DNA of 64,000 nucleotides from Burkholderia sp. Leaf177 (lineage in GTDB: Bacteria > Pseudomonadota > Gammaproteobacteria > Burkholderiales > Burkholderiaceae): contig NZ_LMPF01000024.1 in assembly GCF_001424345.1 (NCBI RefSeq), positions 425,986-489,985 of the forward strand, written 5' to 3'. Below are positions 17,386-26,259 of the stretch, piece by piece. The translations under genes were made by a program, and so were the position numbers. Below the pieces are notes generated by a model. The model saw only the letters and a list, made by a program, of their open reading frames with translations, was not told the origin of the DNA and made no database searches. Every line of letters starts with the position of its first letter. The first letter of the stretch is position 1.

Positions 17386-18768
17386 TCACAGGGCTTGGGC
17401 CGGGTCGCCGCTCTCGTGCAAATCTTCGCCCGAGGCGCGCGTAGGCATTCCAAATTCCTGCATCAGCCGATGTAAGTGAACCCTGGAAATTCCAAGGCCG
17501 CGGGCCGCATCTATTACACGGCCCTTATGTATGAAGAGCGCCATTTCTATGGCGCGCCGATCCGCGGCCGCGCGTGCTTCCCGGAGCGAATCCGGTGCAT
17601 TCGCGGCGTGATCGGATAGTTCGAGATCCTCAGCAGTGATGTATTTTCCCTCGGATAAAATTATTGCGCGACGCACGCGATTAATAAGTTCGCGCACGTT
17701 GCCGGGCCAGCCGTAATTATGCAAGGCGACGATGGCGTCCGGCGCAAAACCATGAATGCGGCGTACGCGCTCGTCCCTGAGACGTTCGAGCGCGTACAGC
17801 GCCAGCTCGGTAATATCCTTGCCGCGAATCCGCAGCGGCGGCTCCTTGATTTCCAGCACGCAAAGGCGAAAAAACAGGTCCGCCCGGAAGCGTCCTTCGT
17901 CGACGGCCGCCTGCATATCGACATGTGTTGCGGTTATCACACGCACATCCACATCGATGCTTTCAATACCGCCCAGTCGTTCGATTTTCCGTTCCTGGAT
18001 GAAGCGCAATAATGCGGCCTGACTCTGCGATGGCAGGTCGCCGATTTCATCGAGGAACAATGTGCCGCCATTGGCCTCTTCCACGCGGCCAGTTTTCCGT
18101 TGCGTGGCGCCCGTAAATGCGCCGCGTTCATAGCCAAACAATTCCGAATGCAGGAGTTCATGCGGAACCGCGCCGCAATTTACCGCAATAAACGGCATGT
18201 CGCGCCGCGCGGACCGAGCGTGAATCATTTGCGCGGTCAATTCCTTTCCCGTGCCCGATTCGCCTGATATAAAAACGGTTGCTTCTGTCGAAGCAACTTT
18301 TCCGATCGCGCGATGAAGCGCCCGCATTACTTCCGACGAACCGATCATGGTGCTCGCCAAAGCGTCGCTGGCGGGCATTGCGTCTTCGTTGAAGCGCAAC
18401 GCTTCCATACCGACCGCTTGCGACAACACGTTCAGAATGCGCTCGTACGGCGTGGGCACTGTGACAAAGTCGAAGCAATGCGTGGCGATCGCATCGCGCA
18501 CGTCCTGCAAATCCCGCGATTCACGCGATACCAGCGCGACCCACGCCACCGGTGCTGAGCGCGAAAGCTGTTCGACCCGTTCAATGTGCGCCTTGTTCAC
18601 GCCCGCCGTGAGATCGAGCAAGGCGGGCATGGGTGTATCGGGTAAATCGGTTGAAGCGTTTGCGCTGATTGCGTGCACCAACTTCCAGCCGGCATTGCCG
18701 AGATTTTTTAGAAGCTCTTCGTCAGGCTTGTCGCCTATATAAACAAGCGTCCGATGCACGCGATCCAT
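17386..18768 (-). CDS. Sigma-54-dependent activator with VpsR-type N-domain
   Basis: The 460-aa protein has three parts. The N-terminal ~125 residues form a degenerate receiver-like domain of the VpsR kind. The AAA+ domain has Walker A GESGTGKE (169-176), the RpoN-contacting GAFTGA loop (216-221) and Walker B LFLDEIGD (237-244), with arginine fingers in FRADLFFRL. A Fis-type HTH sits near residues 415-450 (GRVIDAARGLGISRVHLHRLM). It should remodel RNA polymerase-sigma-54 at enhancers. Related VpsR-like proteins respond to cyclic-di-GMP. Two sigma-54 promoters flank this gene and its downstream partner. Confidence 0.9.
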   Translation of the reverse strand: MDRVHRTLVYIGDKPDEELLKNLGNAGWKLVHAISANASTDLPDTPMPALLDLTAGVNKAHIERVEQLSRSAPVAWVALVSRESRDLQDVRDAIATHCFDFVTVPTPYERILNVLSQAVGMEALRFNEDAMPASDALASTMIGSSEVMRALHRAIGKVASTEATVFISGESGTGKELTAQMIHARSARRDMPFIAVNCGAVPHELLHSELFGYERGAFTGATQRKTGRVEEANGGTLFLDEIGDLPSQSQAALLRFIQERKIERLGGIESIDVDVRVITATHVDMQAAVDEGRFRADLFFRLCVLEIKEPPLRIRGKDITELALYALERLRDERVRRIHGFAPDAIVALHNYGWPGNVRELINRVRRAIILSEGKYITAEDLELSDHAANAPDSLREARAAADRRAIEMALFIHKGRVIDAARGLGISRVHLHRLMQEFGMPTRASGEDLHESGDPAQAL

Positions 18769-18961
18769 GGTTATAAAAGATTCTCTGGTAAGACTTTCTT
18801 TACACCTGAATGGAACAGCTTGGCCAGTCGCGACGGGCGCAACTTTCCGGGTGACCCATCCTATCGATGCACCCTCGCTTCAGGTGAAACCAAAAGTTAG
18901 TTTGCGTATCCATGAATGAAAAAGATCGCGAGATGTAACCGGCACTCTTTACGCGATTCCG

Positions 18962-18976
18962 GGCACGTGGTTTGCA
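18962..18976 (+). promoter_or_regulatory. Sigma-54 (RpoN) promoter, -24/-12
   Basis: GGCAC-GTGGT-TTGCA is a match to TGGCAC-N5-TTGCW at every conserved position but the leading T. It lies in the divergent region between the sigma-54 activator gene and the GlsB/YeaQ-type gene and points at the latter. The predicted start near 18988 leaves a leader of about 55 bases. Confidence 0.75.
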
Positions 18977-19042
18977 CTGGATGAGACGCCGCGTCGGGCT
19001 TGCGTTTTACTCAACACGCGGAACTATCCAACGGAGAACGCT

Positions 19043-19321
19043 ATGGAACCTGTTTCGCACGGAATCATCTTCTGGCTCATCATCGGCGCGATTGCCGGCG
19101 CGCTCGCCGGGCGGATTGTCGATGGCGGCGGCTTTGGGATTGTGGTGGACATCATTGTCGGGATCGTTGGCGCTTTCATAGGCGGATGGCTGGGCGGCGC
19201 GCTCGGAATTCATCTGGGTGGCGGCATTATCGGCTCGTTGATTACGGCGGTAATCGGCGCGGTAATCCTGCTTCTCATCGTGCGGCTCTTTAGCCGTGGA
19301 CGAGCCGGGCCAACTGTATAA
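19043..19321 (+). CDS. GlsB/YeaQ/YmgE family stress membrane protein
   Basis: The 92-aa protein has three closely spaced hydrophobic, glycine-rich spans (IIFWLIIGAIAGALAGRIV, IIVGIVGAFIGGWLGGALG and the C-terminal VIGAVILLLIVRLF). This is the layout of the transglycosylase-associated/GlsB family, small inner-membrane proteins induced by stress. GGAG is upstream of the ATG. A near-perfect RpoN promoter upstream and a strong terminator downstream make it a single-gene, sigma-54-controlled unit next to a sigma-54 activator. Confidence 0.9.
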   Translation: MEPVSHGIIFWLIIGAIAGALAGRIVDGGGFGIVVDIIVGIVGAFIGGWLGGALGIHLGGGIIGSLITAVIGAVILLLIVRLFSRGRAGPTV

Positions 19322-19339
19322 AGGCTTTGTACGATCCGA

Positions 19340-19366
19340 AACCCCGTGCGTTGCACGGGGTTTTTG
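19340..19366 (+). terminator. Intrinsic terminator
   Basis: AACCCCGTGC and GCACGGGGTT form a 10-bp stem with a 3-base loop, followed by a T-rich run. It ends the GlsB-type transcript. Confidence 0.9.
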
Positions 19367-19485
19367 TTTGCGCGATGCAATTTGATCGTAAGTCGCACAT
19401 CTACTTACAAATCTCAGGCGTGGATGGTGCACGCGAGTCGCGGCGAGCGCGTTGTAGCAGGACGCATCCATCCGCGAGGTTTGTC

Positions 19486-19758
19486 GTGAACGTCAGCTTG
19501 AATCTCCATGAGCAGCAACGTCGCCGTATCCGTGCTCTGATCGTTGCCACGGGCATTGCGGTGATCCTGGTGAGCGGTATTGGCGTTTTGGCTTTGACCG
19601 GCGCTGTTCCGGCATCGAAACCGATTCCTGTTATTGGGAACGCTTCTCTTTTCATCGATACACCCATCGCCGATCCCCTCAGCGGACTGAAAGCTATTAC
19701 GCAATCCAAGCATGGGTTGGCGGTTACAGAAAGCACGCGCGCATCTGGCGTGCGGTAA
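19486..19758 (+). CDS. Single-pass membrane hypothetical protein
   Basis: The GTG at 19486 has GAGG 6 nt upstream and gives a 90-aa product. A short basic N-terminus (QQRRRIRAL) precedes one hydrophobic span (IVATGIAVILVSGIGVLALTG). The exported C-terminal half is low in recognisable features. The earlier in-frame ATG at 19327 overlaps a terminator hairpin and is unlikely. No family recognised. Confidence 0.45.
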   Translation: MNVSLNLHEQQRRRIRALIVATGIAVILVSGIGVLALTGAVPASKPIPVIGNASLFIDTPIADPLSGLKAITQSKHGLAVTESTRASGVR

Positions 19759-19872
19759 CTGCGCGTTACCAAACTCGCAAACCGGTTTCACTTGCGAGCG
19801 GAGACTGCACATAGACTTCGATCACCGGATGACATTCATATCGATGTCACCCGACGCCTCCAAGGATCACGA

Positions 19873-20115
19873 ATGAACAAACGAATTTCGATTGCAGCTT
19901 TATCGTCGCTGGCGCTCTTTGCAGCAGCCGGCACGGCCAACGCGGCTGGATGTCTTAAAGGCGCGGTCGTGGGTGGCGTTGCCGGCCATGTCGCCGGACA
20001 TCATGCGGTCGTGGGCGCTGTCGGCGGTTGCATTGTCGGGCATCACATGGCGAAGGAAAAAGCGAAAGAACGCGCTATGGAAGCGAATCAGCACGGCGCC
20101 GCGACGCCTTCTTGA
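19873..20115 (+). CDS. Small exported glycine-zipper protein
   Basis: The ATG at 19873 has AGGA upstream. A signal peptide of about 25 residues (ending ANAA) precedes a compact glycine-zipper core (GAVVGGVAGHVAGHHAVVGAVGG) framed by two cysteines, then a Lys/Glu-rich tail (MAKEKAKERAMEAN). It matches the short glycine-zipper 2TM-like proteins common in Burkholderia. The role is unknown, probably in the envelope. The next gene starts 27 bases later, so the two may be co-transcribed. Confidence 0.75.
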   Translation: MNKRISIAALSSLALFAAAGTANAAGCLKGAVVGGVAGHVAGHHAVVGAVGGCIVGHHMAKEKAKERAMEANQHGAATPS

Positions 20116-20142
20116 ACGGTTTATCGAACAGGAGGAGCACGC

Positions 20143-20391
20143 ATGCTGCGACCCCGGAGTCTTCGAGTGACAACGCAAGCGGCCGGCACGCAAATGTGCG
20201 CCGATTACTGCGAGGAAACCGGCCGGCTTCGGATCCTCCAGGACGAAGTCGCGCTGCGTGAATGGTTTCCGCCCAACTCGTGGATGGCGATCGCGTCCGT
20301 TGCGGGCGCGCGCAACTGGGGCACGCGGCCGGACTTGAGCGAGCTTCGCGCGTTGCTCGTGAGCCAGATGACGCTGATGAACATCGGCTGA
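20143..20391 (+). CDS. Small hypothetical protein
   Basis: An 82-aa product with a consensus AGGAGG ribosome binding site. It is soluble, with two cysteines (MCADYCEE) and a Trp-rich central part (REWFPPNSWMAIASVAGARNW). I do not recognise a family. Spacing suggests translation from the same transcript as the preceding glycine-zipper gene. Confidence 0.55.
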   Translation: MLRPRSLRVTTQAAGTQMCADYCEETGRLRILQDEVALREWFPPNSWMAIASVAGARNWGTRPDLSELRALLVSQMTLMNIG

Positions 20392-20711
20392 TATCTATGC
20401 AAGTTATTCGCTGGCGCTTCTGGATAACTTCGGCATAACAACATGGATTGATGTGCGTCGATTCTTGATAAGTATGAGCACGTGCGTGGCGACGCCGAAG
20501 TTATCCTTCGGTTGTTTGCGTTGTCCGCCAAGCGTGCTTGCGGTTATCTGTTCTGTAGAGCGTTGATCTAGTGAAGCTTTCAATGCTTGTCCACAGATAC
20601 GAGCGATGCTTGTTAACTATTACTACGTATACATATCACTCACGATAAAAACATTAAGGCGCGAGGCAAGACGGTTGGTGGCGGCGCTTATAAAGTGAGC
20701 ACGGGCACGCG
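20392..20711. other. Intergenic region with long-range inverted repeat
   Basis: No gene is supported. The region contains the perfect 13-bp inverted repeat described separately (20422-20506) and an AT-rich stretch near 20600-20660. A small minus-strand frame spanning the repeat has no ribosome binding site. Confidence 0.5.
20422..20506. repeat. 13-bp perfect inverted repeat with 59-bp spacer
   Basis: GGATAACTTCGGC at 20422-20434 and GCCGAAGTTATCC at 20494-20506 are exact reverse complements. The spacer itself can form minor hairpins. It may be a structured small RNA, a protein-binding pair or the remnant ends of a small element. Confidence 0.7.
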
Positions 20712-21170
20712 TCATAGCAAATGTCGGATGGTCAAGCGGTTGGACCATCGTGAGTTCAGGTATTCAAGGGCGAGTCTTCTGTGGCATCGGTCGGGCGTGT
20801 GTTCGCTGCAGAGGAGGCACGCGCCGTTGAACACGGTGATGTCGAGGTTGCTTTCTACCCGGCGTTTCGCCAGTACCTCGATATACGCCGACGCGTAGTC
20901 GTCCCATGACATATCGCCGGATTGATATCGCTTGAGATGATCGCGTTCGGGCGTGAGCTCGCGAAGGTCGATGTAGTTGATATCGAACATGCTGGAGAGG
21001 AAAAACTCGAGGTCGGGCTTTTTCGAAAAGCCCGCGAGTTGCGAGGTGTTGTTCAGGCGGACATCGAGGACGGTTTTGACGTCAGCTTCTTTTAGCAGCG
21101 TGAAGAAGCGTTCGGCAGATTTTTGCGTGAAGCCGATGGTGGTGACTTGCATGAGTTGGGGCATCGTCAT
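20712..21170 (-). CDS. DUF488 family protein
   Basis: The 152-aa protein carries DUF488 hallmarks: an N-terminal TIGFTQKSAERFF strand-helix, DVRLNNTSQLAGFSKKPDL (around residues 36-54) and a C-terminal CLLCSEHTPDRCHRR (around 118-132) with clustered cysteines. Family function is undefined. Two closely spaced ATGs (21170 and 21164) are both possible. It is preceded by a 227-base gap shared with the end of glmS. Confidence 0.85.
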   Translation of the reverse strand: MTMPQLMQVTTIGFTQKSAERFFTLLKEADVKTVLDVRLNNTSQLAGFSKKPDLEFFLSSMFDINYIDLRELTPERDHLKRYQSGDMSWDDYASAYIEVLAKRRVESNLDITVFNGACLLCSEHTPDRCHRRLALEYLNSRWSNRLTIRHLL

Positions 21171-21314
21171 GATTCCGCGTTGGGCATGGCGTCATTGTGG
21201 CCATTTCCGGCCCGCTGTTCATGTCCGTAGCGTTTCTTGGCCCCGTGGGACCAGCGAAAGCCTTCCGCCCCGTCCAGCGCCTGCTTAAGTTGTCCAAGAC
21301 CTTTAAAACGCAAG

Positions 21315-21349
21315 CGCCGCGATGATGACGAGCATCAACGCGGCGTTTT
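21315..21349. terminator. Possible terminator downstream of glmS
   Basis: CGCCGCG and CGCGGCG pair around an inner GATG/CATC stem, followed by four T on the plus strand and a looser T-run on the minus strand. It lies where the glmS transcript should end, but the T-tract is weak in that direction. Confidence 0.35.
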
Positions 21350-21397
21350 ACGATTCAATGCGGATTTTCGTGGCTTTTGACGGCCGACCAATCCCCC

Positions 21398-23215
21398 TCA
21401 CTCCACCGTCACACTCTTAGCCAGATTCCTTGGCTTATCCACATCGGTCCCTCTTGCACAAGCCGTGTGATAAGCCAGCAATTGCAGCGGCACCGTGTGC
21501 AAGATCGGCGATAGCAAACCATAATGCTCCGGCATCCGGATCACATGAATGCCGGCTTCGCTGACAATGCGCGTATCCGCATCGGCGAAAACATACAACT
21601 CGCCGCCGCGCGCCTTCACCTCCTGCATATTCGACTTGAGCTTCTCCAACAACGCGTCGTTAGGAGCGATCGTCACCACCGGCATCGCCTCCGTGACCAG
21701 CGCCAGCGGCCCATGCTTCAACTCGCCCGCCGGATACGCCTCAGCGTGGATATACGAGATCTCCTTCAGCTTCAACGCGCCTTCAAGCGCAATCGGATAA
21801 TGCAACCCGCGCCCGAGGAACAAAGCGTTTTCCTTGCGCGAGAATTCTTCCGCCCACGCGATGATCTGCGGCTCCAGCGCCAGCACGCTGTTGAGCGCCG
21901 CCGGCAAATGCCGCAACTGCGCGAGATACGCTGTTTCCTGCTTCGCGCTCACATGTCCACGCATCGCGCCCAACGTCACCGCCAGCACGAACATGCCGAC
22001 AAGCTGCGTGGTGAAAGCCTTCGTGGAAGCCACGCCAATCTCGGTGCCCGCGTGCGTCAGGAACGTCAGCTCGGTCAGTCGCACCATTGCGCTCGAACCT
22101 ACGTTGCACACGGCCAGCGTGTGCTTGTGCCCAAGCGATTGCGCATGCTTCAACGCGGCGAGCGTATCGGCGGTTTCGCCCGACTGCGATATCACCACGA
22201 CCAGCGCCCGCGGATTCGGCACCGACTCGCGGTATCGATACTCACTCGCCACTTCAACCTGCGTAGGAATCCTGGCGATGGACTCAAGCCAATATTTCGC
22301 CGTCATGCCGGCATACGAACTGGTGCCGCACGCGAGGATCAGGACGCTGTCGATATCCGCGAAAGCCTCCGCCGCATTCGCGCCGAACAATTCGGGCGTG
22401 AAACGTTCGGCTTGCGGAATGGTGTCGGTGATCGCGCGCGGTTGCTCGAAGATTTCCTTCTGCATGAAATGCCGATACGGCCCGAGTTCGACCGCGCCGC
22501 CATACGCCGCGACCACACGCACTTCACGCTCTGCCGGCAAGCCATCGCGATCGACGATCTTCACGCCATCGAGCGTGATCTCGACCACATCGCCTTCATC
22601 CAGATACGCAAAACGGTCCGTGCTGCCCGCGAGCGCGAGCGCGTCCGACGCCAGGAAGTTCTCGCCATCGCCCACGCCAACGACCAGCGGCGAACCCGCG
22701 CGCGCGCCGACCACCGTGTTCGGCTGATCCTTGTGAATCACGGCGATGGCATAGGCGCCGTGCAACAGCTTCACGGCCTCGCGCACGGTCTGGAACAAGT
22801 CACCGCGATACATGCTGTGAATCAGATGCGCGATGACCTCGGTGTCGGTCTGCGATACAAACTCGTAGCCCTTTTCCCGCAACGTGGCGCGCAGGCTTTC
22901 GTAATTCTCGATGATGCCGTTATGCACCAGCGCTAACTCGTTGCGCGAGAAGATGGGATGCGCGTTGTCGGTGACGGGCGCGCCGTGCGTGGCCCATCGC
23001 GTGTGCGAGATGCCGGTCACGCCGTCCAGATGACCCGCGCGGACCTGCTCGGCGAGATCGGCGACGCGCGCAACGCTGCGCGCGCGTTTGGTTTCGCCAT
23101 CGGCAATGACCGCGACGCCGCACGAATCGTAGCCGCGGTATTCGAGCCGCCGCAAACCTTCGACCAGCACCGAGACGATGTTACGTTGCGCGACCGCGCC
23201 AACAATTCCGCACAT
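21398..23215 (-). CDS. glmS: Glutamine-fructose-6-phosphate aminotransferase (isomerizing)
   Basis: The 605-aa enzyme makes glucosamine-6-phosphate from fructose-6-phosphate and glutamine, the first step to UDP-GlcNAc. The N-terminal nucleophile Cys follows the initiator Met (MCGIVGAV). The glutaminase domain spans about residues 1-230. Two SIS sugar-isomerase domains follow, with SQSGETADT and the catalytic C-terminal KPRNLAKSVTVE. Length is canonical. It lies 64 bases downstream of glmU on the same strand, forming a UDP-GlcNAc operon. No glmS ribozyme is visible in the short gap. Confidence 0.97.
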   Translation of the reverse strand: MCGIVGAVAQRNIVSVLVEGLRRLEYRGYDSCGVAVIADGETKRARSVARVADLAEQVRAGHLDGVTGISHTRWATHGAPVTDNAHPIFSRNELALVHNGIIENYESLRATLREKGYEFVSQTDTEVIAHLIHSMYRGDLFQTVREAVKLLHGAYAIAVIHKDQPNTVVGARAGSPLVVGVGDGENFLASDALALAGSTDRFAYLDEGDVVEITLDGVKIVDRDGLPAEREVRVVAAYGGAVELGPYRHFMQKEIFEQPRAITDTIPQAERFTPELFGANAAEAFADIDSVLILACGTSSYAGMTAKYWLESIARIPTQVEVASEYRYRESVPNPRALVVVISQSGETADTLAALKHAQSLGHKHTLAVCNVGSSAMVRLTELTFLTHAGTEIGVASTKAFTTQLVGMFVLAVTLGAMRGHVSAKQETAYLAQLRHLPAALNSVLALEPQIIAWAEEFSRKENALFLGRGLHYPIALEGALKLKEISYIHAEAYPAGELKHGPLALVTEAMPVVTIAPNDALLEKLKSNMQEVKARGGELYVFADADTRIVSEAGIHVIRMPEHYGLLSPILHTVPLQLLAYHTACARGTDVDKPRNLAKSVTVE

Positions 23216-23279
23216 GATCTTTCCTTCAAGTTGTTTTTGAATCGCGCCGCGTTCGCCCGACGGCGAGCATCGTGGAGCT

Positions 23280-24641
23280 TCAGGCTTTCTTCTTCACCGG
23301 CCGCACGTAACCGCTTTTGCTGATCTGCGTTTTCTCGTTCATCACGAGCTGATTTTCTTCGACGATATCCTTCCAGATCGTCGTTCCCGCCGCGATCGAC
23401 GTGCCGCGCGCCACCCGCACGGGCGCGACGAGCTGCGTATCCGATCCGACAAACACATCGTCCTCGATCACCGTGCGGAATTTGTTCGCGCCATCGTAAT
23501 TACAGGTGATCGTGCCCGCGCCAATATTCACGCGCGCGCCCACGTCCGAATCGCCGATATAACTCAAATGATTCGCCTTCGATCCACGTCCGAACACCGC
23601 GTTTTTCACTTCCACGAAGTTGCCGACATGCGCTTCGTCGCCGAGCACGGCGCCCGGCCGCAAACGGGCGTACGGTCCCAGCACGACGTTCGCGCCGGTC
23701 GTGCCGCCTTCAATATGCGTGAACGCATCAACGCGCGTGCCGGCGCCAATGGTGGCGTCGCGGATCACGCAATTCGGGCCGATCGTCACGTTATCCGCCA
23801 GCGTCACGGTGCCTTCGAAGACGCAATTCACGTCGATGGAAACATCGCGCCCGCACGTCAGCGTGCCGCGCACGTCGATACGCGCCGGGTCCATCAGCGT
23901 CACGCCCGCGACCAGCAATGCGTCCGCGACGTTGCCCTGATGAATCCGCTCAAGTTCGGCGAGTTGCTGCTTGCTGTTCACGCCGAGCGTTTCCCATTCT
24001 TCGTCGGGCTGGGACGTCACCACGTCGATACCTGCTTCGAGCGCGCGCTCGACGACATCGGTGAGGTAAAACTCGCCCTGCACGTTGTCGTTTTTCAGCG
24101 ATGCCAGCCATTCGCCCAGCTGCGCCGTCGGCGTAATGACAATGCCCGTATTGATCTCGGTGATCCTCTGCTGATCGGCGTTGGCATCCTTCTGTTCGAC
24201 GATGCGCTGAACCTTGCCCATTGCGTCACGCACGATACGGCCGTAGCCCGTGGGGTCATCGAGCGTCACGGTCAGAACGCCGTAGTGCTGACCGGCGGTA
24301 TCGGCGAGGCGCTTTAGCGTGCTTGCGCGCGTGAGCGGCACGTCGCCGTAGAGAATCAGCGTGGGAACAGTGGGATCGAGCAGCGGCAGCGCCTGCAAGA
24401 CCGCGTGGCCGGTGCCGAGTTGCTGCTCCTGGATCGCGAACTGGACATCGGGCGCGCCGACGGCTTTTTGCACTTGATCGGCGCCGTGCCCGACGACCAC
24501 CACGAGCCGCGCGGGATCGAGCGTGCGCGCGACGTCGAGCACATGGGACAAAAGAGGCCGGCCAGCCAGGGGATGAAGGACTTTCGGCAAGGCGGAACGC
24601 ATGCGCTTGCCGGTGCCTGCCGCCAAAATAACGATATTCAT
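23280..24641 (-). CDS. glmU: Bifunctional GlcNAc-1-P uridylyltransferase / GlcN-1-P acetyltransferase
   Basis: The 453-aa enzyme starts with the pyrophosphorylase motif LAAGTGKRMRSALPKVL (residues 6-22). Its C-terminal half is a left-handed beta-helix of hexapeptide repeats (DNVTIGPNCVIRDATIGAGT, HVGNFVEVKNAVFG) with the acetyltransferase end VRPVKKKA. It acetylates glucosamine-1-P and then makes UDP-GlcNAc. The frame extends upstream, but ATG 24641 gives the canonical N-terminus. It is upstream of and likely co-transcribed with glmS. Confidence 0.97.
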   Translation of the reverse strand: MNIVILAAGTGKRMRSALPKVLHPLAGRPLLSHVLDVARTLDPARLVVVVGHGADQVQKAVGAPDVQFAIQEQQLGTGHAVLQALPLLDPTVPTLILYGDVPLTRASTLKRLADTAGQHYGVLTVTLDDPTGYGRIVRDAMGKVQRIVEQKDANADQQRITEINTGIVITPTAQLGEWLASLKNDNVQGEFYLTDVVERALEAGIDVVTSQPDEEWETLGVNSKQQLAELERIHQGNVADALLVAGVTLMDPARIDVRGTLTCGRDVSIDVNCVFEGTVTLADNVTIGPNCVIRDATIGAGTRVDAFTHIEGGTTGANVVLGPYARLRPGAVLGDEAHVGNFVEVKNAVFGRGSKANHLSYIGDSDVGARVNIGAGTITCNYDGANKFRTVIEDDVFVGSDTQLVAPVRVARGTSIAAGTTIWKDIVEENQLVMNEKTQISKSGYVRPVKKKA

Positions 24642-24787
24642 GGCGTCAGCTTTTTTGGAAGTGTTGGAGCCGTCAATATAGCACGCGGCTCGGCGCTTGA
24701 TTTCCCGTGCCGCCTTGCTGAGCAACGATTCGACGGTCTTCAGCACGTATTATTGCGACAGCAGGACGGTGCCGGGAACGAGAATTT

Positions 24788-26095
24788 CTAGAGCGGCGGC
24801 GCGCTCTTCGGATCGGTATGCTCGTGCATCGTGCCAGCGGCTCCGTGGAACGCATGTTTGAACGATAGATGCGTGTCGCTCGTCCCGCTTGGCGCCTGCT
24901 CCTCTTCTTTAGCGGTTTGCATGAACACCCAGCCACTCGAATACGACAACCAGACCCGCCGGCTTCGCATGAAATCCATGCCAAGCAGCATGTCGTTATC
25001 CCGAAAATGCTCGTTCGCAACGAGTAACGGCGCGTTGCGGTAGATCCTTTTGCCGAGGATCATTGTGAACGTGTGCCGATGAGAAATGACCGGCACGCCG
25101 CCAGCGCCCGAGCCCGTCAATTGCGGATCGTGGGCAAGCGCGACGGCATCGACACCTGCGTCTTCGGCCGCGCTGGAGGTCACAAGCGACGCATCCGCGC
25201 CGGTATCCACGATTGCCCGCACGGCATGTCCGTTGAGTGAAACATCGGCGATAAACCGGTTCCGGCCCATTTTATCGGCGGGATACGCCTCGTAGGCGCC
25301 GTGCCACGGCACAAACTGACCCAGGCATCCGGTCGCGGTGTAAAGCGATAACGTCCGTCCCGGAAAATCGAACTCCGCGTCATAACGGCTCAGCACGTTC
25401 GCGCCGAGGATTCCGATGGGAGGCGAGCTTTGCGGAACTGAAGCCGGCGCCGCGACTGCGAACGTTTGCACGTGCAGGTCGATCCATTCCGACGTACCGA
25501 ATTTGAGCGACGGGAGGATTCGCGGATAGTCGTCGCTAATACTCCCGCCTGCGCCTGTAGTTTCCGAGGCTCTGGTCGTATCGACAGCCAGATGCCAGGC
25601 GTCGGCAACGTCCGGGACAAGCGATGTGCTTTCTGCGCCGGAGTCGACAATCATCGGATATAAATTCCCGCCAATATTCACGGGCACGGTGTAGTCGCCC
25701 GACGCAGTGGGTGTCATCGCGACCGTCGCCTCGAGCTTGAGCTGGCATGTGTTCGGCGGCGCGGATTGGGGCGTCAAAACGCGGTGCGATACCACTTGAT
25801 TCGCCAGATCTTCCGGGGTTTGCCAATGCCACGGGGGCGATTGACCAGGAAGGGGCATTGGCAAAGGCGGAGTGTCCCCGGGAAAAACCGGCAGAGGCAG
25901 TTCGGGCGAAGGTGGCCTTCGAAAACGTGATTGCAGCCGCGGATATACGCGCACCACGCCGCCAGGCAAATACATTGGAATAGGCGTGAGCTGGGCCACA
26001 CTATTCGTTGGGAACAACAGGGCGCCAAAGGAAAGGACGCCGAGTGCGGTGATTGCGAGCTTCTTGCTTTGGTTGAGCACATCAGCTTTCGACAT
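24788..26095 (-). CDS. Exported protein with two retropepsin-like aspartyl protease domains
   Basis: The 435-aa product has a signal peptide ending near SVAQ (residue 35) and a Pro-rich segment (60-90). Two successive retropepsin-like halves follow. The first has IVDSGAES (Asp151) and the hydrophobic-Gly motif IGILGANVL (227-235). The second has IVDTGADASLV (Asp297) and MLLGMDFM (369-376). Each half has a full D-S/T-G plus psi-loop set, so one chain could form a pseudo-dimer like pepsin. It would act in the periplasm. The substrate is unknown. The C-terminal ~40 residues are low complexity. Confidence 0.8.
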   Translation of the reverse strand: MSKADVLNQSKKLAITALGVLSFGALLFPTNSVAQLTPIPMYLPGGVVRVYPRLQSRFRRPPSPELPLPVFPGDTPPLPMPLPGQSPPWHWQTPEDLANQVVSHRVLTPQSAPPNTCQLKLEATVAMTPTASGDYTVPVNIGGNLYPMIVDSGAESTSLVPDVADAWHLAVDTTRASETTGAGGSISDDYPRILPSLKFGTSEWIDLHVQTFAVAAPASVPQSSPPIGILGANVLSRYDAEFDFPGRTLSLYTATGCLGQFVPWHGAYEAYPADKMGRNRFIADVSLNGHAVRAIVDTGADASLVTSSAAEDAGVDAVALAHDPQLTGSGAGGVPVISHRHTFTMILGKRIYRNAPLLVANEHFRDNDMLLGMDFMRSRRVWLSYSSGWVFMQTAKEEEQAPSGTSDTHLSFKHAFHGAAGTMHEHTDPKSAPPL

Positions 26096-26204
26096 TCGTC
26101 ACTCTTTTCTCGGCGAAATGCCGAAGAGCTGATAAAACTAACACCGCGTCTGTCTCATTAAACAGGATTGCGAACTAAGGTTCACAATTCAGCGTAATTC
26201 GCAA

Positions 26205-26233
26205 CAAAAAAGCGCGCTCGACTGGCGCGCTCA
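26205..26233 (-). terminator. Intrinsic terminator of the ttcA operon
   Basis: On the minus strand, AGCGCGC and GCGCGCT form a stem with a 7-base loop followed by six T. It lies 27 bases after the ttcA stop codon. Confidence 0.8.
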
Positions 26234-26259
26234 TTGATCTCGACCCTGCTCAAATACTT

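Noticed and set aside
20422..20506. Integron attC site
   Set aside because: The arms do not carry the GTTRRRY/RYYYAAC core-site motifs and there is no integron integrase or cassette array.
21524..22936. A 470-codon plus-strand frame opposite glmS
   Set aside because: Antisense shadow of glmS; composition is not protein-like.
23216..23279. A glmS ribozyme upstream of glmS
   Set aside because: The gap to glmU is only 64 bases, too short for the ribozyme, which is mostly found in Gram-positive bacteria.
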